Below are positions 42,416-52,424 of a DNA stretch of 64,000 bases, piece after piece. Where the stretch lies: contig NZ_CP108458.1 in the NCBI RefSeq assembly GCF_036242395.1, forward strand, positions 1,240,001 to 1,304,000, given 5' to 3'. The notes beneath the pieces are model-generated. The model was not told the origin of the DNA. It worked only from the letters and a program-made list of their open reading frames with translations, and searched no databases. The translations under genes were made by a program, and so were the position numbers. Each line of letters begins with the position of its first letter. Positions within the stretch are counted from its first letter, which is position 1. The DNA is from Kitasatospora sp. NBC_01266. Lineage in GTDB: Bacteria > Actinomycetota > Actinomycetes > Streptomycetales > Streptomycetaceae.

Positions 42416-43576
42416 TCAGCCTGCCGCGATCACCGCCGGCACGCCTGCCGGGGCGCCTTCGGACTGCATCTGCTCGGCGAGCAGCAGGGCCTCTTCGATC
42501 AGGGTCTCGACGATCTTCGACTCGGGGACGGTCTTGATCACCTCGCCCTTGACGAAGATCTGCCCCTTGCCGTTGCCCGAGGCCACCCCCAGGTCCGCCT
42601 CGCGCGCCTCACCCGGACCGTTCACCACACAACCCATCACCGCGACCCGCAGCGGCACCTCCATGCCCTCCAGGCCCGCGGTGACCTCCTCCGCCAGCTT
42701 GTACACATCCACCTGGGCCCGACCGCAGGACGGACACGAGACGATCTCCAACCCGCGCTGACGCAGGTTCAACGACTCCAGGATCTGGATCCCGACCTTG
42801 ATCTCCTCCACCGGCGGCGCCGACAGCGACACCCGGATCGTGTCCCCGATCCCCTCCGCCAGCAGCGCACCGAACGCCACCGCCGACTTGATCGTCCCCT
42901 GGAACGCCGGCCCCGCCTCCGTCACCCCCAGGTGCAGCGGATAGTCGCAGGCCGCCGCCAACTGCCGGTAGGCGTTGATCATCACCACCGGGTCGTTGTG
43001 CTTGACCGAGATCTTGATGTCCCGGAAACCGTGCTCCTCGAACAGCGAGCACTCCCACAGCGCCGACTCCACCAACGCCTCAGGCGTCGCCTTCCCATAC
43101 TTCTCCAGCAGCCGCTTGTCCAACGACCCGGCGTTCACCCCGATCCGGATCGGCACACCCGCCTGCGAGGCCGCCTTCGCGATCTCACCGACCTTGTCGT
43201 CGAACGCCTTGATGTTGCCCGGGTTGACCCGCACCGCCGCACAGCCGGCGTCGATCGCCGCGAACACGTACTTCGGCTGGAAGTGGATGTCCGCGATCAC
43301 CGGGATCTGCGACTTCCTCGCGATGATCGGCAACGCGTCCGCGTCATCCTGCGAAGGCACCGCCACCCGCACGATCTGACACCCCGAAGCGGTCAGCTGC
43401 GCGATCTGCTGCAGCGTCGCGTTCACATCCGAGGTCAGCGTGGTGGTCATCGACTGCACCGACACCGGCGCGTCACCACCCACCGGGACATCACCGACCA
43501 TGATCTGACGCGAGTGACGCCGCGTCGCGAGCGGCTTGAGCGGCAGCGATGGGATACCGAGCGAGATCGCGGTCAT
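42416..43576 (-). CDS. ispG: 4-hydroxy-3-methylbut-2-enyl diphosphate synthase
   Basis: A 386-residue iron-sulfur enzyme of the MEP pathway. Iron-sulfur cysteines are in [13 protein letters not shown] and [28 protein letters not shown] and [12 protein letters not shown] are family signatures. It makes HMBPP, the precursor of IPP and DMAPP. It lies 86 bases after hpnH in the operon. The start ATG 43576 is chosen; GTG 43588 is also possible and closer to an AAGGA site. Confidence 0.94.
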   Translation of the reverse strand: MTAISLGIPSLPLKPLATRRHSRQIMVGDVPVGGDAPVSVQSMTTTLTSDVNATLQQIAQLTASGCQIVRVAVPSQDDADALPIIARKSQIPVIADIHFQPKYVFAAIDAGCAAVRVNPGNIKAFDDKVGEIAKAASQAGVPIRIGVNAGSLDKRLLEKYGKATPEALVESALWECSLFEEHGFRDIKISVKHNDPVVMINAYRQLAAACDYPLHLGVTEAGPAFQGTIKSAVAFGALLAEGIGDTIRVSLSAPPVEEIKVGIQILESLNLRQRGLEIVSCPSCGRAQVDVYKLAEEVTAGLEGMEVPLRVAVMGCVVNGPGEAREADLGVASGNGKGQIFVKGEVIKTVPESKIVETLIEEALLLAEQMQSEGAPAGVPAVIAAG

Positions 43577-43662
43577 GACTGTTCGCACATCCTTGCTGTC
43601 TTGGTCTTGGTGTCATGGTCGGGCCCGGCGCGGGCTCCCGCACGCGCGCCGGGCCCGCCTGC

Positions 43663-44682
43663 TCAGCGGTTACCGCTCACGGTCTCCCGCATCGCCCGCA
43701 GCGACTCCTTGAGCGAGCCCATGGTCGCCAGCACCGCCGTCGGCTCGTACCCGCAGTGCGCCATGCAGTTCTCGCAGCGCGGGTCCTTGCCACGGCCGTA
43801 CTTGGACCAGTCGGTCTTCTCGATCAGCTCGCGGTAGGTGGGCACGTACCCGTCGGACATCAGGTAGCAGGGACGCTGCCAGCCGAAGAGCGAGTAGTTC
43901 GGGATGCCCCACGCGGTGCACTCGAAGTCGACCTTGCCCTCCAGGAAGTCCAGGAAGAGCGGGCTGTGGTTCAGCCGCCACCGGCGGCGGTTGCCACCGG
44001 AGAAGGCCTTGCGGAAGAGCTCCCGGGTCTGCTCCACGCCCAGGAAGTGCTCCTGGTCGGGCGCCTTCTCGTAGGCATAGGCCGGGGAGATCATCATCTC
44101 CTCGACCTGCAGCTCGTCATTGAGGAAGTCGAGCACCTCGACGATGGTCTGCGGGGTGTCCGTGTTGAAGAAGGTGCTGTTGGTGGTCACCCGGAACCCG
44201 CGTCGCTTGGCCTCCTTGATGGCGGCCACCGCCTCGTCGAACGTCCCCTCCTTGGCCACCGACTCATCGTGCCGCTCGCGCAGGCCGTCGATGTGCACCG
44301 TGAAGGTGAAGTACGGCGAAGGAGTGAACTTGTCCAATTTCTTCCGCAGCAGCAGTGCGTTTGTGCAGAGGAAGACGTACTTCCGCCGTTCGACCAGCTG
44401 ACGGACGATCTCGTCGATCTGCGGGTGCATCAGCGGCTCACCGCCGGCGATGGAGACCATCGGCGCACCGGACTCCAGCACCGCGCCGACCGCCTGGGCG
44501 ACCGGCATCCGCTGCTTGAGCACCCCGGCCGGGTGCTGGATCTTGCCGCAGCCCTCGCAGGCGAGGTTGCAGGCGAAGAGCGGTTCCAGCTCGACGATCA
44601 GCGGGAACTTGTCCCGCCGCTTGAGCTTCTGCTGAATGAGATAGGTACTGACCCGCATCGTCTGGCGCAGCGGCATGGCCAT
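43663..44682 (-). CDS. hpnH: Adenosylhopane synthase, radical SAM enzyme HpnH
   Basis: A 339-residue radical SAM enzyme. The cluster motif CxxxCxxC is in FACNLACEGCGKIQHPAG; a C-terminal Cys set (DPRCENCMAHCGYEP) probably holds a second site. It adds 5'-deoxyadenosine to hopene to give adenosylhopane, starting the C35 side chain. The ATG at 44682 has an AGGAGG site 11 bases upstream; it lies 2 bases after hpnG. Confidence 0.93.
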   Translation of the reverse strand: MAMPLRQTMRVSTYLIQQKLKRRDKFPLIVELEPLFACNLACEGCGKIQHPAGVLKQRMPVAQAVGAVLESGAPMVSIAGGEPLMHPQIDEIVRQLVERRKYVFLCTNALLLRKKLDKFTPSPYFTFTVHIDGLRERHDESVAKEGTFDEAVAAIKEAKRRGFRVTTNSTFFNTDTPQTIVEVLDFLNDELQVEEMMISPAYAYEKAPDQEHFLGVEQTRELFRKAFSGGNRRRWRLNHSPLFLDFLEGKVDFECTAWGIPNYSLFGWQRPCYLMSDGYVPTYRELIEKTDWSKYGRGKDPRCENCMAHCGYEPTAVLATMGSLKESLRAMRETVSGNR

Positions 44683-44684
44683 GG

Positions 44685-45392
44685 CTAGCTCGCCTCCTGA
44701 GGGAGCGTCGGCAGGGAAGAGTAGGTGACGAGGGACGGCTCTGACGGCTCCGTCGACAGGCGCGGGCGCCGGGGGGCGCCGGCACCGACGGCGGTGCGGT
44801 GCCAACCGAGCAGGGCGGGCACCAGGGCCCGCAGGGTGCGAGCCGCGCGCAGTCCGCTGCGCAGCGTCCCGAGGCGGAGCAGTTCGTGCTCGGGTGTGTC
44901 GACCACCACCCGGACCGCCGCCACCGGCAGGCCGGCGGGCAGCGCCTCGAGCACGGCCGCGGACTCCATGTCCACGGCGAGCATCCCGCGGCCGTGCAGC
45001 GCGCGGCGCTGGTGGCCGCGGACCACGTGGTCGGCGGAGTACAGCGGGCCGGTGCGCACCGGCAGGCCCAGGCCGGTCACGGCCTGGGCGAGGGCATCGG
45101 GCGACCGGGTAGCAGTCGAACATCCCGAAGCGGAGTGCACTCTGTCGGCAATAATCACCTCACCGGGGCTTGTTCCCGGCGCGGTGGCGGCGCAGAATCC
45201 GGTCATCAGGACCGCGCCGTACCCCTGGGGGGCGGCCGCCAGCAGGGTGCTGATGGTCCGCCCGGCCCGGGCGGGGCCCATGCCGGTGCGGGCGAGCACC
45301 GGCGGACCGTCGAGCGCATTCGCCCAGTCGCCACCGCGCAGCGCCCACTCCTCCGGGGCCAGCGCGCACAGGACCAGGAGTGGAGCACTCAT
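44685..45392 (-). CDS. hpnG: Adenosylhopane nucleosidase HpnG
   Basis: A 235-residue phosphorylase/nucleosidase-fold protein. Its core LAVDMESAAVLEALPAGLPV, VMTGFCAATAPGTSPGEVII and the C-terminal VVVDTPEHEL match HpnG. It removes adenine from adenosylhopane to give ribosylhopane. The ATG at 45392 overlaps the shc stop as ATGA, so it is coupled to the cyclase. The C-terminal tail is low-complexity and basic. Confidence 0.9.
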   Translation of the reverse strand: MSAPLLVLCALAPEEWALRGGDWANALDGPPVLARTGMGPARAGRTISTLLAAAPQGYGAVLMTGFCAATAPGTSPGEVIIADRVHSASGCSTATRSPDALAQAVTGLGLPVRTGPLYSADHVVRGHQRRALHGRGMLAVDMESAAVLEALPAGLPVAAVRVVVDTPEHELLRLGTLRSGLRAARTLRALVPALLGWHRTAVGAGAPRRPRLSTEPSEPSLVTYSSLPTLPQEAS

Positions 45393-47470
45393 GTCAGCCT
45401 CCCCAACGCGGGATTGCCGTGCAGGTAGCGGCCGAGCGCGGTGACCGGGAAGACCAGTCGGTAGAGGTGGTAGTTGATCGAGAAGTCCCACGGGAACCCG
45501 GTCCCGGTGAACTGCGGCTCGTCCCAGCTGCCGGAGGGCAGTTGAGTGGCCGCCAGCCAGCGCACGCCGCGTTCGACGGCCGCGCTGCCACCACCCCCCG
45601 CGGGGGCGAACCGCCCGCCGGGGCCTTCGCCGGCCGACAGCAGCGCCATCAGCGCCCAGGCGGTCTGCGAGGCGGTGGACTCGCCGCGCCCGGACCAGTT
45701 CTCCGGGTCCTCGTAGGAGCGCATGTCCTCGCCCCAGCCGCCGTCCGGGTTCTGCCTCTCCTCCAGCCAGCGCACCGCACGGCGGATCGCCGGGTCGGAC
45801 TCGGGCACCCCGGCGGCGACCAGGGCCGGCACCACCGAGCCGGTGCCGTAGATGTAGTTGGTCCCCCAGCGGCCGAACCAGGAACCCTCGGCCTCCTGGT
45901 TGCGCAGCAGCCACCCGACGCCCCTTCTGGTGCGCGGGTCGTCCGCCTTGCCGACCTCGGCGAGCATCTCCACCACATGGGCGGTCACGTCGGCCGACGG
46001 CGGATCGACCACCTCGCCGAAGTCGCAGAACGGCAGCTTGTTCGGCAGCGTGCTGGTGTTGTCGACGTCGAAGGCACCCCAGGCGCCGTTCTTGGACTGC
46101 ATGCCGAGGTTCCACTCGACGCCCCGGTGGACCGCGCCGCCCACCCGCTCGGGCTCGGGATGACGCACCCGGCGCAGCGCCAGCACCACCTCGGCGGTGT
46201 CGTCGATGTCCGGGTAGGTGTCGTTGTGGAACTCGAACGCCCAACCGCCGGGGGCGAGCTGAGGACGCTGGACGGACCAGTCGCCCTTGGTGGTGATCTC
46301 CTCTTCGAGCATCCAGTCGGTGGCCTTGATCAGCGCCGGGTGGTCGGCCGGCAGCCCGGCGTCGACCAGCGCGATGGTGGCCAGGCAGGTGTCCCAGACC
46401 GGGGACTGACAGGCCTCCAGCCAGCGCTTGCCGTCCTCGGTGTGCACGGTGAAGCGTTCGAAGGCGGCCAGACCCGTCCGCATGACGGGGTGGTCCAGCT
46501 CGTAGCCGAGCAGGTGCAGGGCGATCAGCGAGTAGACGGCGGGCGGCTGGATCCCGCCCCAGCAGCCGTCCGCCTCCTGCCGCTCGACGATCCAGCGGCC
46601 CGCCTGGGTGAGCGCGAGGCGGCGCAGTGGGCGCACCGCGCGCTTGTGGTAGGCGTGCAGCACCAGGTCCAGCCGCTCGAAGAGGCCGTCCCAGCTGGCC
46701 GGCGGTGCGAGCGGGCGCAGCGGGAAGGGGTTGGCCGGATCGGTGTGCAACTCGGTCAGGTCGAACGGCCCGGGTCTGACCGGGCGGTGGGCGGAGACCA
46801 CGGTGAGCGGCACGATGGTCTGCCGGGCCCAGCAGCCGAAGGCGTAGATGTTCAGCGGCAGCCACTTGGGCAGGAACATGATCTCCGGTGGCATCTCCGG
46901 CAAACGCTCCCACGGCCACCAGCCGAAGAGCGCGAGCCAGATCCGGGTGAAGACCCGGGTCGCGGCGATACCGCCCTGGGCACGGACGTATTCGGCGGCG
47001 GCGCGCATGTGCGGCGCGTCGATCCCGTCACCGGCCAGCCGCAGCGCGACATAGGCCTCGACCGTGGTGGAGATCTCCGGCGGGCCACCGTGGAAGGTCC
47101 CCCAGGTGCCGTCCGCGCGCTGCTGTGAGCGGATCCACTCGGCGGTCGCCGCGGTCTGCTCCACCGTTCTGATGCCCAGGAACTGGCGGAGTAACAGGTC
47201 CTCCGCGTCCATGGTGACGTTGGTCTCCAGGTCCCCCTTCCACCAGCCTTCGGCGTCCTGCAAGGACAGCAGGTGCGCGGTGGCCCGGCGCAGGCTGTCC
47301 TCGATCTCCGCGCGTTCCACCGGTGTGTGCGCGGGTGGCTCGCCGATGAGCTCGACGCCCTCCCCAGCCACCTGCCACGGCCCACCCATCGGGTCGGGCG
47401 GCCGCTCATCCACCGCGACCGGCTCGGAATCGTACTCAGGGTCGAGCCGGCCGTCCGCGGTTGCTGTCAA
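45389..47470 (-). CDS. shc: Squalene-hopene cyclase
   Basis: A 693-residue class II triterpene cyclase that folds squalene into hopene at the membrane face. The acid motif DXDD is in TYPDIDDTAE (Asp421, Asp423, Asp424). Several QW repeats are seen (for example QSKNGAWGAFDVDNT, QEAEGSWFGRWGTNYIYGTG, QNPDGGWGEDMRSYEDPENW). The start is TTG at 47470, 7 bases after the polyprenyl synthase stop, with a GAGAGGTGA site overlapping the upstream stop. Confidence 0.95.
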   Translation of the reverse strand: MTATADGRLDPEYDSEPVAVDERPPDPMGGPWQVAGEGVELIGEPPAHTPVERAEIEDSLRRATAHLLSLQDAEGWWKGDLETNVTMDAEDLLLRQFLGIRTVEQTAATAEWIRSQQRADGTWGTFHGGPPEISTTVEAYVALRLAGDGIDAPHMRAAAEYVRAQGGIAATRVFTRIWLALFGWWPWERLPEMPPEIMFLPKWLPLNIYAFGCWARQTIVPLTVVSAHRPVRPGPFDLTELHTDPANPFPLRPLAPPASWDGLFERLDLVLHAYHKRAVRPLRRLALTQAGRWIVERQEADGCWGGIQPPAVYSLIALHLLGYELDHPVMRTGLAAFERFTVHTEDGKRWLEACQSPVWDTCLATIALVDAGLPADHPALIKATDWMLEEEITTKGDWSVQRPQLAPGGWAFEFHNDTYPDIDDTAEVVLALRRVRHPEPERVGGAVHRGVEWNLGMQSKNGAWGAFDVDNTSTLPNKLPFCDFGEVVDPPSADVTAHVVEMLAEVGKADDPRTRRGVGWLLRNQEAEGSWFGRWGTNYIYGTGSVVPALVAAGVPESDPAIRRAVRWLEERQNPDGGWGEDMRSYEDPENWSGRGESTASQTAWALMALLSAGEGPGGRFAPAGGGGSAAVERGVRWLAATQLPSGSWDEPQFTGTGFPWDFSINYHLYRLVFPVTALGRYLHGNPALGRLT

Positions 47471-47477
47471 CTTGATG

Positions 47478-48581
47478 TCACCTCTCTCGTACCACCACGA
47501 ATTCGGCGAGGGCCACGAAGCGCTCGCGCACCTCGTCGGCCATCGGCACCTCGTCCAACGCGGCGAGGGCGGTTGTGTGCTGGCGGCGGGCCTCGTCCTG
47601 GGTCCAGGCCCGGCCGCCGGCCTGCTCGATCAGCGCGGCGCGTCCGGCCAGCACCTCCTCGGACTCCTCGCCGCGCCCCTTGGGGTCGGCGAGCAGCTCG
47701 GCCAGCTGTCGGGAGGCCGCACCGCCTTCGGCGAGGGCGGCGGCGACCGGCAGCGACTTCTTGCGCTGGCGCAGGTCGCCCCAGTGCGGCTTGCCGGTGA
47801 CCTCGGTGGCGCCCCAGATGCCGAGCAGGTCGTCGACGGCCTGGAAGGCCAGACCGAGGTGGTGGCCGTAGCGCTCCAGCGCGTCCGCGGTGCGGTCGTC
47901 GGCCCCGGCCAGTACGGCGCCGATGGCGGAGGCGGCGGCCAGCAGGGCGCCGGTCTTGTTGCCCTCCATCGCCAGGCACTCCTCGACCGTGACCACGTCG
48001 CGGTGCTCGAAGGAGAGGTCCTGGGCCTGGCCGTCGATCAGCTTGCGGGTGGCGACGGTGAGCAGCCGCACCGCACGGGCCGCATCGGTGTGGGTCGCGG
48101 GCGCCGTGCGGTCCCCGGAGGGATTCGCGGAGTCCAGCAGAACCTCGGTACCGAGGGTGGCCAGCGCGTCACCGACCAGGATCGCCTGGGCCGGTCCGAA
48201 GACCGTCCACGCGGTGGCCCGGTGCCTGCGGGTCTCGTCACCGTCCATCAGATCATCATGCAGGAGCGAGAAGTTGTGCACCAGCTCAACGGCCACGCCA
48301 CCCGGCACTCCGGCAAGTGCGTCGGCGCCTGCGGCCTCGGCCGAGAGCAGGGCCAGCGCCGGGCGGACCGCCTTGCCGCCGTCGCCCGCCACCGGGTTGC
48401 CGAGCCGGTCGGTCCAGCCGAAGTGGTAGGCCGCGACCGCGTCCATCGGCGGCGCGAGCCGGGCGATCGCCGCACGCAGCGGCGGGGTGCAGAGCGTGCG
48501 GCCTCTGGCCAGCAGCTCGGGTACCGAGACAGGCTCGGCTTGGGCCGTCGCTCCCGCGGCCGTGCTGGGGCGTGCCTCCAC
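47478..48581 (-). CDS. Polyprenyl (farnesyl/geranylgeranyl) diphosphate synthase
   Basis: A 367-residue class I prenyltransferase. The first aspartate-rich motif is LLHDDLMDGDETRRH; the second is AVDDLLGIWG, whose last Asp is replaced by Gly, a change that occurs in some actinomycete paralogues. GGKAVRPALALLSAEA near the N-terminus binds IPP. In this operon it should supply farnesyl diphosphate for HpnC/HpnD, though geranylgeranyl is possible. The start is GTG 48581 with GAGAGGGAA upstream; it lies 98 bases after hpnE. Confidence 0.9.
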   Translation of the reverse strand: MEARPSTAAGATAQAEPVSVPELLARGRTLCTPPLRAAIARLAPPMDAVAAYHFGWTDRLGNPVAGDGGKAVRPALALLSAEAAGADALAGVPGGVAVELVHNFSLLHDDLMDGDETRRHRATAWTVFGPAQAILVGDALATLGTEVLLDSANPSGDRTAPATHTDAARAVRLLTVATRKLIDGQAQDLSFEHRDVVTVEECLAMEGNKTGALLAAASAIGAVLAGADDRTADALERYGHHLGLAFQAVDDLLGIWGATEVTGKPHWGDLRQRKKSLPVAAALAEGGAASRQLAELLADPKGRGEESEEVLAGRAALIEQAGGRAWTQDEARRQHTTALAALDEVPMADEVRERFVALAEFVVVRER

Positions 48582-48679
48582 GTGTGTTCCCTCTCCGTGG
48601 GCCGGTGTGCTGGGGTCGGTACCGGCGCGGTGGGCCGGTGGCCGGTCGATGGGGGCGCGCAGGGCGCCCGGCGGCGCGT

Positions 48680-50116
48680 TCACCGGGGCCACCGCCCGTC
48701 GCCGCGGTCCACCGGGACCCGGGCGCCGGCGGCGCGCAGCGCGGCGTCGGCGGCGGCGTGGCCACTGCGCACGGCGCTCTCCATGGTCGCGGGCCAGCCG
48801 GTGGCGGTCCACGAACCGGCCAGCAGCAGGCCGGGGATCCGGGTGGCGGCCACCGGGCGCAGCGCCGCGGTGCCGGGTGCCGGGTCGAAGGTGGCGGTGC
48901 GCTCACGGGTGACGAAGAAGTCGAGCACCTCGGCCCCGCGGGCGGCCGGCAGCAGCCGCTCGAGCTCCGGCAGGTAGCGGGCCCGCAGCTCGGAGACCGG
49001 CAGGTCGATCTCGTCGCGCACCGCGGACTGGGAGAGCGCCAGGTACTGGGCGCCGGGCCGGGTCCGCGCGGCCTGCGAGTCGGCCAGGCCCGAGTGCGGG
49101 GTGCGGTCGAAGACCCACTGCACCGGGGAGTCCAGCGCCGCGAAGAACGGGCGGCGCAGCACCTTGCGGTCGTAGACCACGTGCACGTTCAGGATCGGCG
49201 CGGTGCCCAGCTCGGCCAGCCGCTGCTGTCCCTCGATCGCCTCCGGCGGCAGCAGCGCGGCGGCACTGTCCTGGGCGCCGGCCAGCACCACGACATCGGC
49301 GCTGAGCAGTTCGCCGTTCTCCAGCCGCACCGCGTGCGGCGGGCCGGACGTGGCGGAGACGGTCTTGAGCTCGACCACCTTGGTGCGCAGCCGCACCGCG
49401 ACGTCGGCGCGCTCCAGCTGGGCGAGCGCCGCGTCGTGGTGCACGGCACCCAGCGGGACGGCGGCGATCCCGATGTCGCTGGCGCCCGGGTCGCTGAGTA
49501 GCCCGGTCTTGAAGACCATCGCGGCCAGCGCCAGCGAGACCTCATCGGCCCGGGCGTTCAGGGTGGCCACCCCGACCAGGTCCCAGAGCGCGGCGATGGT
49601 TCGCTCGTTCTGGCCGTGCGCGCGCAGCCAGGCGCCGAAGGAGAGCCGGTCGAGCGCGGGGTCGGCGAGGTCCAGGCGCTGCAGCGCGAGCGCGCCGCGC
49701 ACCACCCGCAACCGGTCCAGCGGCGCCAGGTGCGGGTAGCTCGCCAGGCTCGCGGCCAGGTGCAGCGGCACCGGCAGGCCGGCCCGGCGCAGCCGGCCCA
49801 GCCGGTGCCGGTCGCCGCGCACCGAGAGCACCGGGACGTCGAGGCGGGGCTGGATCTCGACCTGGCCCGTGGCGCCGAGGCGCTCGATCAGGCCGCGGTA
49901 GGCGGTGCAGCAGCGCAGGAAGACGTGCTGGCCGTTGTCCACGGTCAGCTCGCCGCGGCGGAACGAGAAGGCCAGCCCGCCCAGCCGGGGACGGGCCTCC
50001 AGCAGGGTGACCCGGTAGTCGGCCTCGGCCAGCCGCAGGGCAGCGGTGAGGCCGGCCAGGCCGCCGCCGACCACCACGGCGGTGCGCCGGTTCGTTTCTT
50101 CGGCCCGCCCGCTCAT
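48680..50116 (-). CDS. hpnE: Hydroxysqualene dehydroxylase HpnE
   Basis: A 478-residue FAD-dependent amine-oxidase-fold enzyme. The N-terminal VVVGGGLAGLTAALRLAEAD and following LLEARPRLGGLAFSF bind FAD; the C-terminal LLLAGSWTATGWPATMESAV closes the FAD site. With HpnC and HpnD it converts farnesyl diphosphate to squalene in organisms without squalene synthase. The ATG at 50116 has a GGGGAGG site 5 bases upstream. Confidence 0.92.
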   Translation of the reverse strand: MSGRAEETNRRTAVVVGGGLAGLTAALRLAEADYRVTLLEARPRLGGLAFSFRRGELTVDNGQHVFLRCCTAYRGLIERLGATGQVEIQPRLDVPVLSVRGDRHRLGRLRRAGLPVPLHLAASLASYPHLAPLDRLRVVRGALALQRLDLADPALDRLSFGAWLRAHGQNERTIAALWDLVGVATLNARADEVSLALAAMVFKTGLLSDPGASDIGIAAVPLGAVHHDAALAQLERADVAVRLRTKVVELKTVSATSGPPHAVRLENGELLSADVVVLAGAQDSAAALLPPEAIEGQQRLAELGTAPILNVHVVYDRKVLRRPFFAALDSPVQWVFDRTPHSGLADSQAARTRPGAQYLALSQSAVRDEIDLPVSELRARYLPELERLLPAARGAEVLDFFVTRERTATFDPAPGTAALRPVAATRIPGLLLAGSWTATGWPATMESAVRSGHAAADAALRAAGARVPVDRGDGRWPR

Positions 50117-50255
50117 CGCACCTCCCCGCTGCTCGCTCGGTACACCTGGGGCTCCCCCTCGGTGCACACCCGTCCCATGCGCAACTTCAGCCAAAACACC
50201 GGCCACCCCTCCGGTGATTCCCCGTCGCCGACGGCTGACGGAGGGTCGCAGAGGC

Positions 50256-51158
50256 TCAAGAACGTCCTCCGGCCAGACCCGAGAGCGCGACGTAGGCCTT
50301 CTCCCAGCCCGGCAGCGAGACCCGGCCGCGGAGCACCGACTCCGGCTCGGCGGCGATCCGCCCGAGCAGCCGGTGGTAGATGCCGGCCATCGCCGCGGTG
50401 CAGGCGCGGCTGCGCCGGTCCAGCATCGGCAGCAGCCGCAGGCCCTCCTCGAAGTAGCCCTGAGCACGCCGCGCCTCGAAAGCCACCAGGCCGGTGAAGT
50501 CAGCGCCGGCCGGGGGCGTGGGCGAGGCGAAGCCCTGCTCGCAGCCGAACCTGGCCAGGTCCTCGGCGGGCAGGTAGGTGCGGCCGTTGACCGCGTCCTC
50601 GCGCAGGTCGCGCAGGATGTTGGTGAGCTGCAGAGCCAGCCCCAGGGTGTCCGCGTACTCGGCGCCGCGCTTGGGGTCCGCGCAGCCGTAGACGCCCAGC
50701 GAGAGCCGACCGATCGAACCGGCCACGCAGCGGCAGTAGACCTTCAGGTCCTCGAAGGTCCGGTACTCCTCGCCGCGCAGGTCCATCTCGACGCCGTCGA
50801 TCAGCTCGTCGAAGGCGTCCAGCGGGACCGGGAAGCGCCGGGCGGCGTCCGCCAGCGCCACCTTGATCGGGTCGGTGTCCTCCTCGGTGACCTCGCCCGC
50901 CCGGATCTCGTCCAGCAGGGCGCGGGTGCCCAGCAGTTGCTCCTGCTTGCGCTCGGCCGGCAGCTCGCCGTCGCCGATGTCGTCGACCCGGCGGGCCAGC
51001 GCGTAGAGCGCCGACATGGCCAGCCGCTTGGGCTCGGGGAGCAGCCTGATCCCGTAGCTGAAGTTGCGGGCCTGCAGGGCGGTGACCGCCTCGCAGTACC
51101 GGTACGCCGCCATGACCGGTGCCGACGCCAGTGGTGATGCCGCCACTCGGGCGTTCAC
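50256..51158 (-). CDS. hpnD: Presqualene diphosphate synthase HpnD
   Basis: A 300-residue squalene/phytoene-synthase-family enzyme. The first metal motif is ARRVDDIGDGE; the second is LTNILRDLREDAVNGRTYLP. It joins two farnesyl diphosphates into presqualene diphosphate. The GTG at 51158 overlaps the hpnC stop as GTGA. It is 139 bases upstream of hpnE. Confidence 0.92.
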   Translation of the reverse strand: MNARVAASPLASAPVMAAYRYCEAVTALQARNFSYGIRLLPEPKRLAMSALYALARRVDDIGDGELPAERKQEQLLGTRALLDEIRAGEVTEEDTDPIKVALADAARRFPVPLDAFDELIDGVEMDLRGEEYRTFEDLKVYCRCVAGSIGRLSLGVYGCADPKRGAEYADTLGLALQLTNILRDLREDAVNGRTYLPAEDLARFGCEQGFASPTPPAGADFTGLVAFEARRAQGYFEEGLRLLPMLDRRSRACTAAMAGIYHRLLGRIAAEPESVLRGRVSLPGWEKAYVALSGLAGGRS

Positions 51159-52135
51159 CTTCCCTTCGCGAAGATGGCCGCCGCCTTCATCGCCAGGCGG
51201 CGCTTGTCGGGCTTCGGCTGCTGGGCCAGCACGTCGTACCCGGCGGCCTCGATGGCCGCCAGGGCCGCGTACCCACCCGCGGTGAATCCCGCCAGGAGCA
51301 GTCGAAGCCTTCCCCGAACCGTACCCACCAGCGGCGCGCCGTGGTCGAGCAGGGTCCGGGCCCGGGCCGCTTCGAACGCGACCAGTTCGCGTACCGCCGT
51401 CCCCGCGCTGGAAACGGCCAGGTCGGCTTCGGTGACGCCGAACCTGGCCAGGTCCTCGGCCGGCAGGTAGACCCGGCCCCGGGCGAAGTCCTCGGCCACG
51501 TCCTGCAAGTGTTCGATCACCTGCAGTGCGGTGCAGATGGCGTCCGAATACTCGATCCGCTCCGGTGTCGCGACGTCGGCGAGCGCGAGCACCAGGCGGC
51601 CGACCGGGTCGGCGGACAACGTGCAGTAGCCGACCAGACTCTCGAAGGTCGGATAACGGGCGGTGGTCTGGTCCACCCGGTTGGCCTCGATCAGCCGACG
51701 GAACGGCTCGGGGGTGACGGCGCGCCGCCCGATCAGCGGGATCAGGGCGGCGATCAGCGGGTGGCGCGGCGGCTCGCCGGCCGTGCCACCCGCGGTGCGG
51801 GGCAGCGCGGCCTCGAAGGCGCGGTCGAGGTCGCCCTCCAGCGCGTCGAGCAGGCCGAGCCGGAAGGCCGTCTCGTCCCCACCGTGCGCGGGCGCCCCGA
51901 GCAGCGCGGCGGTGCCGGCCGGGTCGGCGAGGTCGCCGTCGCCGGCGTCGTCGACCAGGCGGGCGTAGCCGTAGACGGCCATCAGATCGTCGCGCCAGGC
52001 CGCGGGCAGGAAGCCTGGGGCGACCGGGAAGTTCTCCCGGGCCGCCTTGGCCAGCGTGTCGCCCTGATCCGGACCGTCCGCCGCAGCGCTACCCGGCCGC
52101 GCCGAAGACTGAGCCGAAGCCGTCACTGCCGTCAC
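51155..52135 (-). CDS. hpnC: Hydroxysqualene synthase HpnC
   Basis: A 326-residue squalene/phytoene-synthase-family enzyme. It has ARLVDDAGDGDLAD and a second motif VIEHLQDVAEDFARGRVYLP. It converts presqualene diphosphate to hydroxysqualene. It is the first gene of the hopanoid operon. The start is GTG 52135 or GTG 52126; the GGGGGAG site fits 52126 best, which would shorten it by 3 residues. Confidence 0.91.
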   Translation of the reverse strand: MTAVTASAQSSARPGSAAADGPDQGDTLAKAARENFPVAPGFLPAAWRDDLMAVYGYARLVDDAGDGDLADPAGTAALLGAPAHGGDETAFRLGLLDALEGDLDRAFEAALPRTAGGTAGEPPRHPLIAALIPLIGRRAVTPEPFRRLIEANRVDQTTARYPTFESLVGYCTLSADPVGRLVLALADVATPERIEYSDAICTALQVIEHLQDVAEDFARGRVYLPAEDLARFGVTEADLAVSSAGTAVRELVAFEAARARTLLDHGAPLVGTVRGRLRLLLAGFTAGGYAALAAIEAAGYDVLAQQPKPDKRRLAMKAAAIFAKGR

Positions 52136-52357
52136 TCCCCCGTTCTACACCGGTGTGGACCTTGGGACCCGATTCGGACACGCTTCCCCCGCAGGCTGGG
52201 CCGCTCCCGGACCCCCACCCTTTCATCTCGGGTCACCAGCCGAAAAGACCACCCCCCGGCGCGCCGACCCCGCTCACCCTCCCGGCGCACACGCGGGGGC
52301 GCGGTGACACACCGTGCGCCGGCGGGCGCACGGTGGATCGCCAGGGGCCACAATGCC

Positions 52358-52402
52358 AGAGCCGGTGCCCGGGACGCTCGCGCGTTTCGGGCACCGGCTC
52401 TG
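52358..52402. terminator. 14-bp hairpin terminator between ABC cluster and hopanoid operon
   Basis: AGAGCCGGTGCCCG (52358-52371) pairs exactly with CGGGCACCGGCTCT (52388-52401). It lies 24 bases past the ABC ATPase stop. The rest of the gap 52136-52424 shows no gene and should contain the hopanoid promoter. Confidence 0.8.
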
Positions 52403-52424
52403 CGGGCTTTCGGTACGACCGGCC

